A stretch of 64,000 nt of DNA, from NCBI GenBank assembly GCA_027382625.1, contig JAJKFJ010022492.1:62001-126000 (forward strand), given 5' to 3'. The notes beneath the pieces were generated by a model, which was not told the DNA's origin, searched no databases, and saw only the letters and a list, made by a program, of their open reading frames with translations. The DNA comes from Tetmemena sp. SeJ-2015. Its lineage: Eukaryota; Ciliophora; Spirotrichea; Sporadotrichida; Oxytrichidae. Shown here piece by piece: positions 45,501 through 56,542 of this stretch (the first letter of the stretch is position 1; each line of letters begins with the position of its first letter). The translations under genes and the position numbers were made by a program.

Positions 45501-46469
45501 ATTAGAATGTACCTTCTTTGTTAGGGAGGGATTTCTCAACAGATCATAATCCTTGTTGGCTACTCTTGGCTCGTAGACATGTTTCTTAATATGCATTTCT
45601 CCCTCCTTTACTATGACTAAGTGGTTTACTTCCTCTCCTTCCTTGAACAAAAACTGGCCCCTTTTGTACTTGTGTATTCTCAGTGAGTGGAAGAAACGCG
45701 TCAGGAATCTTTTTGACAGGCCGTGTAACTGCTCCACGTTCTTCAGAAAGTTAAAATCAAAAGTCAGAAACATGCAAGTATTATTCCAAACATAAGTTAA
45801 TCTCCTTTTGAATAATCTTCTTATGAATCCGATCTAGGATCCTCATGTAGGAGTGTCTGCTGAAGACTGCCAAATGAACATCTGACCCCGCTAATGCTTA
45901 ATACTGTCTCTTGAAGATTTTACTATCTCGGGTGATACTGAGTTGGCTGAACATCATGCCCCTGTAGAGACTTCCTATCAACTCAGGAGGAGGAGGTCTG
46001 ACTGAGGGTGATTCTTTGAGAAAGGTGAGGTCCATAGTTTGAAAGCTAGAACGAAGACTCTGTGCTTGGTTAGGGGGTAGTTAGAGATCCAGAGACAGAT
46101 CCTTGAAGTCATTCTCGTTTTGAAAAGAGCTGCCTCAGCCTTCTTTAGTCGACTACTATGTCCACTCTCCCATCAATGACCACGTATAATGCCTCTCTAT
46201 TCTCATCTAAAAAGCAAAGTCATTAATAAGAAAATCAATCAATCAGGAAAAAAGAAAGAAAGAAAGGAAGGAAGGAAGAAAGTCAAAAACATTTTCCTTG
46301 AAGAATGAAAAACGAGATATGGTTTCTTACTATAGTTAAGGACGAGTGAACCTTGTGGGTGGAATTCGTAGGTCATGAGTTCACACACGTCATTCAAATC
46401 CTTGCCCTGGATTTTATGTTGCTGGAAAAACTTCTGCCCCTTTCCCCAAAAGGGCATGACAGACATCAT
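42551..46469 (-). CDS. Cyclic-nucleotide-binding-domain protein 1
   Basis: Seen: first cNMP-binding fold at 46,469-46,100 (CELMTYEFHPQGSLVLNYS, then REALYVVIDGRVDIVVD). Second fold at 45,770-45,200 (LRIHKYKRGQFLFKEGEEVN, HLVIVKEGEMHIKKH, GSGKMIGDDEMLRNCKHLTS). A long Gln/Asn/Ser-rich tail runs to TGA 42551-42553. No kinase or channel domain was found. The first fold is split by an insert at about 46,200-46,330 that includes a GAAA/GGAA tetranucleotide run. Another pointer pair (AAGTTAA) lies at 45,748. Start ATG 46,467-46,469 is the first in frame and may not be the true one. Family knowledge: such domains bind cAMP or cGMP through a conserved RAA motif, which I could not see, so ligand binding is unproven. 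Tandem with a related gene upstream. Confidence 0.7.
45748..45793 (-). other. IES, pointer AAGTTAA
   Basis: AAGTTAA at 45748-45754 and 45794-45800. Removing 46 nt joins KKIIQKEIN to FLKNVEQLHGLSKR, the entry to the second nucleotide-binding fold. Confidence 0.88.
46252..46283. repeat. GAAA/GGAA simple repeat
   Basis: A purine-rich tetranucleotide tract (GAAAGAAAGAAAGGAAGG...) lying inside the insert that splits the first nucleotide-binding fold. Confidence 0.7.
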
Positions 46470-46499
46470 GTCAACCCTTAGGTTCTGCTCTCAGCATTC

Positions 46500-47149
46500 T
46501 TCTTAATAAGATATAAGATATTAAACGCTTTTTAAAAAGCGTATCTTTGAATTTAGGAAAGCATATTCGGATGTTATGTTATATTTGTGATTGTTATAAA
46601 AGTTGAAATTAATTTAACAGAAAAAGTTTCAAAATATACTTTCAAATTATTTGAGTTATCCGAACTGATTAGATATTTTGTTCATTCTATGAATTTGTTT
46701 TTGTCAATTTGAGTTCGGATGAGCTTATGCTGAAGACGCACATGCTGGTCGTTTATAAAGTCATTTTCAAACATTTACTTAATCTAAAATATACAATATA
46801 TAATTTAATGGAGAAAAAAAGATCCAAAATTTAATTAAATGGTTTTTTTTTTTTTTCTCAATTATTTTAGATTGAGACTAACTTAAAATAAGCTAATCTA
46901 TTTTAATTTATTTCGCTTTTATATTTCCAATAAATATTTATTTACTTTTGTGATTTCCATAGCCAACCCCCATGAACTCGTTATGAATCTATGTCTTGTT
47001 CAAAGAAATAATTTTTTATTGCAGACCAGAGTGGTTGATGTGATTATTCACATTAAACATATTTCCATCACCACCCCCAGAATTTACAAAAGATTATTTC
47101 AAACTAAAAATTGAATTATTTTTGATAAATTTTAAAGATGAGTTTAAGC
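46500..47149. other. AT-rich intergenic DNA with a T14 run
   Basis: About 650 bp without coding signal between the two nucleotide-binding-domain genes. Includes an uninterrupted run of 14 T at 46,843-46,856. Confidence 0.5.
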
Positions 47150-50100
47150 CCTAGTATTAACTTATGAAGTTGCTTCGACCAATAGTGTGAGAAGAGTTAA
47201 TTAACTGCTAATGCTGCTGCTATTTCTTGTAGGTGTTGATGGCCATAGCTTGTGGTCTGAACACAGTCTACTATTTCTTACTCAGCATTTACTTCAACAA
47301 GGACTTTAAAATTGGGCATTACTCTGAAATTGGAGAGCGGGTTGTGAGTCAGCTTTGGCGATACAGGGTTAGGAGTAATTGGGAAACTATCTTGAATGGA
47401 CTTGATGGATCCAGTGCAACAATAGCCTTATTCAAACTATGTCTATGGTTCTGCTATTATTGAGTTAGCTGAGGGGATGCTTTCTTTACCCTACTTATAA
47501 GAGTAGATTCTGAGAGGGAGCACTATTCCTTGCGAAAGCATTAGAGTTATTAAAAGGAGTTTCGATGAACTTTGGAGAAAGAGGATTGCTGAGTTGTTGA
47601 TAGCCGCGAGAAGCAAGACTCCTCCTATCTTAGGCTTGAAACTGAGTTTAAGTGAGAGTAGACGCCTACGACAAGGCATTTTGTAGCGCTCCCTTACTGG
47701 ACTATAAGTTGCTGGCATCTTCTAGCAGTAACTTGTTCGAATTTACTGAAAGATGTCTCCTAGAGAAATAATCGTCGCCCAGATTTTGCTAAGTCATCCT
47801 CATCTATTCTATTTACTTTTGGAAGAACCCCTTTTGACCTGGCTGATCCGAAGTGGGATTAAAATCCTTCAAAATGTTTGCGCTCTTCTGATGATAGGTA
47901 GTGCTATAATTATCCACCGTATTAAATGTACTCATACTTAATAAGTATTCTTGGCTTAGGCTGTTGGAATTAGCTAGAGCAAACTTTCTCCACTACGAAC
48001 CCCTGCTTAAGAGAAGTCCTTCTTTTTTACGAAAAGTGCTTTGCCTTATTTGTTAGTCTCCATGTATGATACCGTTCGATTAGATACTGAGGAATTGAGT
48101 CTTTCAAATGGCTTCCTGCTTTAGAACTCTAGCTCCAAGTTTTAATATGTAAAAAATACTTTCTGAAGTTCTTCTGAAGAGCTCTCGTAGTAAGAGAATC
48201 ACTATTGACTTGCATGATGGAAGTTTCCTATTAGAAAATAGAGTAGAGACATAGAAAATTATATCCAAATCTCTGATCTCTTTGTCCTACATCTCTTTTT
48301 CAAAGCGCTGCTTGTTTAGATTCATCAAATTATCTAGCAGCGTTAACTTGTCTGTGCTTGGCTCTTCATTTCTTGTATGTTTGTCCTTGCTGAATCCTAG
48401 TGGGGAAGCTTTCTCTGTCTTCGCTTTGTTTGGAGTACTATCATAAAATGATGATGTTTGCTTATGAAGTAATGTAACTCATTAGACTCTTATTTTACGC
48501 AATAAGTTCTTTGAGAACATCATTCTTCAAATAAAGTTAAAACACCAAGCACACTACAACTTATCTATATGTATCAAGATGATGTTGTTTCTGATTTGCA
48601 TATTCTTCAAGAGACTGTTCTACTGCAAAGCCTTCCAGGCGGACCCCTAATTTTCCAGGCGCAAGAAATCTTCTCTCTTCATAGCTCCGACCAAGCCTTT
48701 TAAGGAACAGCAGACTACTGTTGATGTGTAAGCCTCCCTTTGATTTAGCATGTCTTCATCTCCAATCAGATTACCTTTCTCCAGTTTATACAGCTATACA
48801 TAAGCGTTAAAGGTAAATACTCTCTATTCTTTAACTTACATAAATTTTGTGAGACTTCAGGGCTTTATGAACTATCAAATCCTTCGTATTTTGCACCTTC
48901 ATGGACCTGAGAGGATTGTCTAGAATCTTTCTTGGATTTTCAGGCTTCTCTAATTCACTTTCTTAGCGTGTGACTTCAAACTATCCCTCCTTCACGAGGT
49001 AGACATATTCAGCAGGCTCTCCTTCTCTGTACAGAATCTAATTATCAACAATAGAAAAATAATTCAGCACTACACTATAATTTGAGCTAATTCTTAATGG
49101 TCTTGATCTCTATGAATTAGTAAGTGAGCTTTCCAAGTGAGGTTTTAGTCAGCTGACTGAAATAAGGCAAGCATCTCAGGAACTGAATCTTCTCATTGTA
49201 TCTTTTCCTAATTATAAAAAGAACGTCTGAGTTTAAAAAATATTGTTCCTCTCTATAATTCCAAGCACTTTGATATAATCTTTCTTGTTTATGACTGCAA
49301 AGTGTGTATTTTAAATGCATCTAATCGATGCCATCCTTGGCTTCTGTTCTATTAGAGCTAGCTCACCAAAAGATTACCCATTTATGTATAGTGTCAAAAA
49401 AATTCAATTTTTCATTTCCAAGTTACGATATCTCAGTGGTTCTCAGAAATTAAAATAAGGAATTGGTTCTCTTGAAGAACTCCTTGAGTGTATCTTCCTG
49501 CGACTCACTTAAAGTACCACCTTTCTTGAGCTCTTGGACTTTTTACTTCTTGGATTATATCTGATTCAGTAAATACCATTTACCATTTATTTCAATTTTT
49601 CATATGAATTCACAAGTGAAACCTCCTCTTCAAAAGCATTTTTCTAAGTGGCAGTTCTCTCTAGATTCACGCCTCCTCCGAATTTGCTCTTCTCTTCTTG
49701 CTGCTTAGATAAGGGGATGGCTATCTTCCCACTTCCATTTCCGCTCCCACCCAAATAGCCTGAACCTGAGCTTTAGCTATTCAGGGCAAGGAAGGCATTC
49801 ACAGCCCCTAGTTTAGGAAGAGCAGAGCCTACCAGAGAGGTAGTAGTCTAACTGTACTAAGGAAATTCAGCGTGCTTCATCTTGGTTGTGTGGCTTCCAG
49901 GCTAAAGAGTAACAGTTACAGGAGCAGAAGTCCCGCCTCTTTAGCTCACTGTAGCTGTTGAAGACTTAATGTTCGGTTCTTTATGCTAGTTTAGGCGTGA
50001 GGAAGCCTGCTGCATATCGACGCTTTCCTCAGAAGAGTTCTCATCTCCAAGACTCAGGATTAGCGAAATATCTTTTCCAATTCAAGAAATAAGATATTCA

Positions 50101-52121
50101 TGAACCTTTTAAACATCTGATCTGAGACTCTCTTCATCAATCTAGTCTTCAATTATATTCCCCAAACCGGTGAATAAGCTCTTTCTATGGAACTCTTTAT
50201 TTGCTTGAGAGTTCGCAATCTGCTTTATCTTTTGAGACTGATTAATGAGGGTGGTGAATCTGGGATGGTTTGGATTGCTGTTGTACTCCTAGTCAATTCT
50301 AATCTTCTCTTCTAATTCCTCTTACTCTAACATCAAAGCTTTAAAATTCAAAGTATGCATTTATCATCTGATTAGAGATGACTGTTCTTTTCTTGGCCAT
50401 CAGCAACCTATTTAAAATAAGGATATGCATTCTAGTAAATTTGAAGAAGAGCCGCTTCCTGTTTGGACACCAAATTTGTTATTGATAGTGTTAGCTACTG
50501 CTTTGTTTGAGAATCCTTCGCTCTACATTTTATCAAAGTCGGTATGAAATATAAAATTTCCATCATTAACTTCTATAGTGTATGTTGATTGCTGCTTGAT
50601 CTATGGCTGTGCTAGACTGACTCCTCTTCCTCTTCTGCGATCTCCTCAGCTTAGCGGTTAGTTAATGGATTGTGCGAAATGTTCAAGCCCTGGGTCATGT
50701 TTCTCTAGGCAAGTCTATTCACCACTCCACCACTTCTTTGGCTTGGAGGGGTATTCCCACTCTCACCCTCCTTATTGTCTGCAAGTTTCTACGACAAGCC
50801 CACTGAGCCTTTTCTAAACCTCAGCTAATTCTAAGGTTAAGATAATAATCTATATACTTAAACTTAAAAGGTAAGACCACACTATTGCTGTGCTTCCTTC
50901 CATGTCCTGGAGCTGAGGTTGTCTAAGCCCCTTGACTAGCATTTTAATTGCTTGCCTTTCCTTTGGGGTTGTGGATGTGCACTCCCACCCTCCCTCTCAA
51001 AATAAATCTAGATCTCTCACTCATAGCAAATTATATGTGTCAAATCAAAATGATATAGAAGGAGTCGCCGTAGTCACCTTACTTGAAAACAAACTTCCCA
51101 CCTTCGAAATATTGATATCTCAGCACCTGGCATAGATCAATCAGGTGATGATTCTCGATTTCCTTCTCTTTGAAGAAACGGATTTCTTTCATCAGAGGAA
51201 CTAGAATTTACAAATCCTTTTCTGTCCTCTGCTCCGGATTCACTATATATACACCACTAAATAAAAATGAAGGAAAATTTTTCTTTTCCTAATATGATAC
51301 TAAAACAGATTATGAGCAATAATAGATCTGGTATAAATCGTAATAATTTGTTGCATTCTTCTTAAGGATCTGAATAATCATCTACAGAGTATAAAAGATT
51401 GGACTATTTCTTACGAGCAGCTGAGGATCGGGAACGTTGTTACTCCCACCGAAGCCAGTGAAAGCCGGCTTAGAGTCTATCTATACTATCAGCAAAAATA
51501 TTTTATAGCAAGCAAGATAAACTAGAGTTTAGTTGTTTGAAGTCTTGAAGGAGGGTTTTCGTTTTCTCACTAAACATTAACGTCACTCATTAATTATTTC
51601 TTACTCTTGATAGACTCGGGCGACCTGCTTTGGTTTGAGTCTTCTCGATTTAAAAGTATAGTGTAATGTTTTTAGAGACTTTGAAGTATTTTGATTTTAC
51701 CTTGGTGAGGGTTGAAGGAGCAATCCTTGCCTTGAATCGGTGCTGCGTTACTGCAGTGGTATTTTATTTGAGCTCTACCTCCTGTGAGCGCCATGGTTGG
51801 AGGAAGCAGGTGATAGTTCTTTACAATGCGAGTCAGAGGCATCTCTCCCCCTTTAGTCATTAGACTGTTGAAACTTCAAGGTCAACGGTGATCAAAACAT
51901 TATAAATTATATTCAATACAAAGGTGGTTTCTATTATTCTCCACTCAAATCATCCACTACGATTTAATACACTCCTTTAAATTCTGATTATATTGAGGGA
52001 TTTAGTTGCTGGTGGGAATACGTTGGACTGTGGAGGAGCGAGAATGTTCCTACTGCCCCTTCCTTACTCCATAAGATTCTGCTCTATTATTTCTATTTTA
52101 ATTCTCTTCGAAACTTATCAT
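47150..52121 (-). CDS. Cyclic-nucleotide-binding-domain protein 2
   Basis: Seen: ATG 52119-52121 starts MISFEENQNRNNRAESYG. A Ser/Gln-rich leader and intron-like gap follow, then a first nucleotide-binding fold at about 51,260-50,930 (IRFFKEKEIENHHLIDLCQV, RYQYFEGGKFVFKQGDYGDS, RGRVGVHIHNPKGKA). After a low-complexity linker and coiled segment comes a second fold at about 49,320-48,560 (LRCLPYFSQLTKTSLGKLTY, ILYREGEPAEYVYLVKEGQ, KGNLIGDEDMLNQREAYTST). The Ser/Asn/Gln-rich tail runs to about 47,432 or 47,150; which TGA is used is unclear. IESs are frequent; the one at 50,065 is the clearest. Architecture matches the neighbouring gene, so the two are probably tandem duplicates. Confidence 0.65.
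50065..50085 (-). other. IES, pointer GAAATA
   Basis: GAAATA at 50065-50070 and 50086-50091. The 21-nt unit contains the only in-frame TGA of this stretch; removal gives VHEYLIS-LILSLGDENS. Confidence 0.85.
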
Positions 52122-52554
52122 TTAGAAAAATACTTTATTTAGATTTAAAAACTGATAATATTTAAACTTTGCTAGGAAGAATCGAGACTCGACGAGGACA
52201 TTGAATTATAGATTTTAATTAGAATTATACTACGCTTATTATGTGTTTATATTTGTATTAGCTTCTTCTTCTTCTCAATTCAATAATTCTATAAATAATT
52301 AACACGAGTACTTAACATTTGAAAGCTTTCAATCCTAAGTCATCATGTTTGATAGATTACTTATTTCAGAAAGAGGAAGAAGCTTGCTAGCATTTTGCAT
52401 TTTATTGTAATCTATACTTTCCAAATGAATGGAAATGTTTTAAGGATCTTAAGGAGAATGAAATTTAGTTAAAGAAATCAAATCATTAGGTTTATATTTA
52501 GAGAGTGGTTTTTAAACACGAACAGAAAGAAGTTGACTTCTCATTTGAGGGTTC
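52122..52554. other. AT-rich intergenic DNA
   Basis: No coding signal seen between the start of the nucleotide-binding gene and the stop of the next minus-strand gene. Includes short CTT repeats near 52,263. Confidence 0.45.
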
Positions 52555-53586
52555 TCAGTTGTAGTACTCATCCTCCCAGTCGGCTGAGCTGAAGACAGTA
52601 GCTGCAGGCTCTCCATAAGCTTAACAAATAATAATTTTATTGGAGCTTGTTTGACATGGAGGTTGTAAATGTCTGAGGAGTCCTCATCAAATAACATATA
52701 ACTCTTATTTTATGTAGATATCCTATAATTTATTAGCAAATTAGCTGTCTTATACTTCTATATCAGCGTAGGATGATGCTCTGGGGATGCCGAAGTTGTA
52801 CCTGAGAGGAGTGCAGTTAGTAGGCTCATAGTCAATTGAAGTGATGGCATTTTTTATAAAACCTTATAATTTCAATGATGCCTAGTTGACCATCGAGTTG
52901 CTCGTAGTACTTCTCCTTTCCAGAGAAAAAGTCGAGGTGGTTGTTGCCAAGACCCCAGCCAATCACTTACAATCACACGCGCAATTATAGTTTACTTCTA
53001 CTCTTTAATGAACATCGTCAACTCTGACACAGCCATTGTGCTTTTGACCGTTGGTGCCTGGAAGTGTCACTCCCACTAGCTGGTTCACATGGATGGTTGT
53101 GCCTACCTTATAGTCAATAGTAGCCACGCTAGTGTAGGGGAAGATTGGATTCAAACTAATAGCCACTTATTTTAAGTGTGGATTGTTAGCAGAGCCAATG
53201 CCGAATGGGAAATGATTCTGGTCGATTTAGTCGAAGCAGTTGAAGCCGTCTCCACAGTCGCACCCACCCAAGTTTATTACTCTATAAGAAATGCAAACTT
53301 ATGCACAATTTAGACTCTCCCGTCGTTGAGTTTGCCAGTGCCTTCAACTCTCACTCGCTCAGCATAGTGTCTAGTAACTTTGGCAATATTTTGGCCGTCG
53401 CAAGTCTTCAGCCAGGTGTCCTTGGAGCCGCTACCTGATTCGTCTGACTCATAGCAAATCCAGTAGTAGGTCCACTTGCCGTGGCGAGCCAATGCGCTAC
53501 AAAAATAACTCCAATAAGATAAAACCGATTTTCATTATAGCTGTCATGAGAGCAGCCAGGGTGATAAGTGACATGGTCTTTCTCAT
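52555..53586 (-). CDS. Secreted 3D/beta-barrel-like protein A
   Basis: Seen: ATG 53584-53586 with a likely signal peptide (MRKTMSLITLAALMTA). Then RHGKWTYYWICYESDESG, KDTWLKTCDGQNIAKVTRHY, AERVRVEGTGKLNDGRV, and a Cys pair (GGCDCGDGFNCF). The core follows: YKVGTTIHVNQLVGVTLPGT, HNGCVRVDDGWGLGNNHLDF. It ends EYYN with TGA 52555-52557. Family knowledge: 3D-type and related double-psi barrels have a DxG...LD pattern late in the barrel; VDDGWG..NNHLDFF fits. IESs interrupt at about 53,490-53,540, 53,285, 52,960-53,020, 52,842 and 52,690-52,720. Tandem homologue of the next gene. Function (cell-wall or cyst matrix?) is inference only. Confidence 0.7.
52842..52875 (-). other. IES, pointer TGATG
   Basis: TGATG at 52842-52846 and 52876-52880. 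Removing 34 nt joins EQLDGQLGI to TSIDYEPTNC in frame, parallel to the uninterrupted paralogue. Confidence 0.82.
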
Positions 53587-53850
53587 ATTGATAGATTTGT
53601 GTGTATGTTGAATATCTTTTAAAATATTTATTACAATTTTAAGGCTAAGATTGTATAAATAGTGCAAGTTCTACTTGGATACAAGAACAGATACTATAAT
53701 TATTTTGTATAATAATATCCAAATATTATTTTTTATAATAGGCTAAGATAAGCAAATTCTAGAGAAGATTTAAAGTGATTACTTAAAATGGCTATTGCTA
53801 AATGAGGAAATTTGGATTATCTTATAAGTTGGCAAGAGCAGATAGGTAAA

Positions 53851-54804
53851 TCAGTGGAGGAACTGGCTTTAGAAAACTTTTAGATCTTCCTATGACACAG
53901 CATGAGCGTGACCATCTACGAAACTGTTTCTATTGATTTAGTACTCCTTAACATCATTATAAGTGCCTTGAGCTATCATGACTTGTGGAATATATTGGCT
54001 CTCCTCCTCTGAGATAATCTCATTCATGGCTGAGGAGTAGGCTTTTTATAATCTATTAAAACTCAATTTAACTTCTGAAGTGTGTTGAACATAGATATCG
54101 TCAGTGTCTTCAAAATTTAACATCGCAATGTTTATTAGAGATGAATTGCTTTCGACTTGAACATCTGCTGCTTGGTATCTCTGGCCGCTGAAATTGTAGA
54201 TGATGGGATTGCAACTGGCAGGAGCATAGTCTACAGATGTGATGCCAAGCTGGTTATCAAGTTGATCGTAGTATTTCTCTCTGGCCACAAAGAAGTCAAG
54301 ATGATTGGAGCCGAAAGACCAACCCTTATCATCAACACGCACGCAGCCGTTGTGCTTCTAACCACCTGTTCCCGGGAGTACTACTCCTTTGAGTTGGTTT
54401 ACCATGATAGTGGTACCCACTTTGTAGTCATTTGAAGCCACTGAGGTGTAGGGATAGATTGGGTTAAATACAATAGGATAGTATAATTAGAAGTAGTGTA
54501 TCTTGAATTTATGTGTTATCGTTTGAGCCAATGCCATAGGGATACTTTGCGGGATCGAAGGAAGCAAAGCAGTTGAACCCATTGCCACAGTCGCAGTCAC
54601 CGAGGTTTACTACTCTACCGTCGTTAAGTTTGCCAGTGCCTTCCATGCGCACTCGCTCTGCGTAGTGCCTTGTAACCTTTGCGATGTTCTTGCCAGAACA
54701 ACTCTTCAGCCAGGTGTCATTAACTTTTTAAGTACAGACTTGCGTTAAAGTATGCATAGAATTAAATAAGAATTAAACTATTCAAATAAAGTTAGAAACA
54801 CCAT
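53851..54804 (-). CDS. Secreted 3D/beta-barrel-like protein B
   Basis: Seen: ATG 54802-54804, a short hydrophobic leader (MVFLTLTQVC after removal of the ACTTTA IES), then NDTWLKSCSGKNIAKVTRHY and AERVRMEGTGKLNDGRVVNL. Next come GDCDCGNGFNCFASFDPAKY and, after an insert at about 54,470-54,520, YKVGTTIMVNQLKGVVLPGT. Then HNGCVRVDDKGWSFGSNHLD, DQLDNQLGITSVDYAPASCN and a C-terminal tail to TGA 53851-53853. It is collinear with protein A over nearly its whole length, with near-identical blocks, so they are tandem duplicates about 265 bp apart. A frame change near 54,050 is unresolved. The Cys pattern and leader suggest secretion. Confidence 0.72.
54746..54786 (-). other. IES, pointer TAAAGT
   Basis: TAAAGT at 54746-54751 and 54787-54792. 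Removing 41 nt joins MVFLTL to TQVCTQKVNDTWLK in frame and supplies the start codon. Confidence 0.7.
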
Positions 54805-55082
54805 AACTTTCTTAATATAGGAAGATAGCAAAAGTCTTTCATGAAATAACACTACTTTATGGAAGAGCAAGTATACTTTATTACCCTGATTTTTATTTTT
54901 CATGAAATGATTTATTCATCTTCTTCGTCTCTATTTCCTATTCTTAAATGAACCTCTCTCTCTTATAAATAAAAGCTGTTGCTCCACTATAATAATAGCT
55001 TCCTTCGCTATAATTAAGTTTTATTATTAGAGAATAGGTTTGTTGATTGAAGGATTGTTAGATTTGGGATTAATTATTAAAA

Positions 55083-56529
55083 ATGCAAATAGAAATAGGA
55101 ATAGCTTTGATAGTTCTTGGCTTCGTCCTTCCAGTTGTTGCCTTTTTCGCAGTGAGAAAGATCAGGCAGAAATTGCGGGAAAAGCGAGGAGAAATCTTCG
55201 ACAAAGACTGCGACTTTGTAGATGTCGAGGAGGATGGACAGCAATTCAAGGTGCCTCAAATTATTAGGAAAGCTGGCGCAAACTAGCTCTAGATTATGGA
55301 ACGACTTAAAGTTAAGAAACCTCTCAAGGGCAAGAATCGAGAGGAGGCCTTCATAATGTACTTTCAGGAGGATGTCGCAAAACGTAAACTTAAGAAAGAT
55401 CCAAACGCACCCGACCTCAATCAGTCATCAGTGCTTAAAATAATGAAAGTTATATTTTGAACAGATCTTAATATTTTGAGTGCCGAACATACAAGACATA
55501 TCAATTGATCCATTTAAAGGGCAGGATGCTTCGCCAAATGAAAAATAAGAGGATTAGAAATAACCAAACGCTGATGAGGCTCAGTAAGAAGGAATTAACA
55601 ATAATCAATTAGCTGCCATTTAAGAAAAGAATGACGATGAATCGATAGTATATTAGAGAACAACACTTCATTTTCATTTTTGAGTGAATGTAGCACAAAC
55701 AGAGATGTGCAAGTGTAAAAGAACCCTGACTAAGTAGCTGCAATCCTTCAGTCGTAGAGAGTCCAGAACTAAATATAGCAATAATCACAAAGAAGTGAAA
55801 TTCATAATATCGCTACTGGGCCACTCGATGAGAACGCGCAACCTACTCAGCGAGTGCCTTTAAACAGATTACATAATAACTTTATGGTCCATGTTTATAA
55901 TGGAGATTCAGCCTGACGAATTAGAAGTCTTAGGACTCAAGGCGGACGGATGGCTTTTTGACTGGTAAGCAGGGCAAAGACAAGCAATCTCAATTGAGCT
56001 CAGTAGCTGAAGATAAAGACATCGACGATGGAGTCAACTATTCAGACGCCGAAGAAAACCACATGAATAGCTAGAATCGAAACTTTACCAACTCTCAACA
56101 TCACAAAACGCAAACTTCTCGATTCAATAATTGAAGATCATTTTAGGAGCTGAAATAGTTTCTTTAAACTTTTAGATTCAACAAAGTTAGATAGAGAGCA
56201 GCACAACAATAGTAAATTGAAGAAGAGGAGAAGGAGCAAGATATTTCTACTTCTAGATAGAATAATCTGCAGCCGATTGAAAACAGCTTCTTGGGGAATA
56301 ACGCAGACATCTCAGATATTATTGGTGATAATCAAAGACACGATCAAAATAGGAGTAGAGTTAAAGCTAATATTCGTATGTATCTGACAATTGAATTTAA
56401 ATTAATGAAGCTCAGGACTAATCTAACTAAGAAATGGTAAACTTTTATGAAGAAGATAGTGAAGATCTATCTATGCTCAAAGTAATACATCTAAATGTAT
56501 CTATAATTAAAGAAAGGAGAAATGTTTGA
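55083..56529 (+). CDS. Single-pass membrane protein with long cytosolic Gln/Asn-rich tail
   Basis: Seen: ATG 55083 starts MQIEIGIALIVLGFVLPVVA, a clear N-terminal membrane segment or signal anchor. It is followed by basic FFAVRKIRQKLREKRG (positive-inside) and acidic FDKDCDFVDVEEDGQQ. Downstream: EEAFIMYFQEDVAKRKLKK; after the AGTGC IES, VPNIQDISIDPFKGQDAS; then Gln/Asn-rich segments to about 56,480 and TGA 56527-56529. In-frame TGAs near 55,680, 55,916-55,980, 56,130 and 56,380 mark further inserts whose pointers I did not all settle. No family recognised. Ends 13 bp from the stop of the convergent gene. Confidence 0.65.
55430..55478 (+). other. IES, pointer AGTGC
   Basis: AGTGC at 55430-55434 and 55479-55483. 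Removing 49 nt joins APDLNQSS to VPNIQDISIDPFKG in frame and removes a TGA. Confidence 0.88.
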
Positions 56530-56542
56530 TAAAATTTAAAAT

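Noticed and set aside
47233..47463. Plus-strand membrane protein at 47.2-47.5 kb
   Set aside because: It lies antisense to the Ser/Asn/Gln-rich tail of the minus-strand nucleotide-binding gene, whose composition matches its neighbours; the plus frame has no context of its own.
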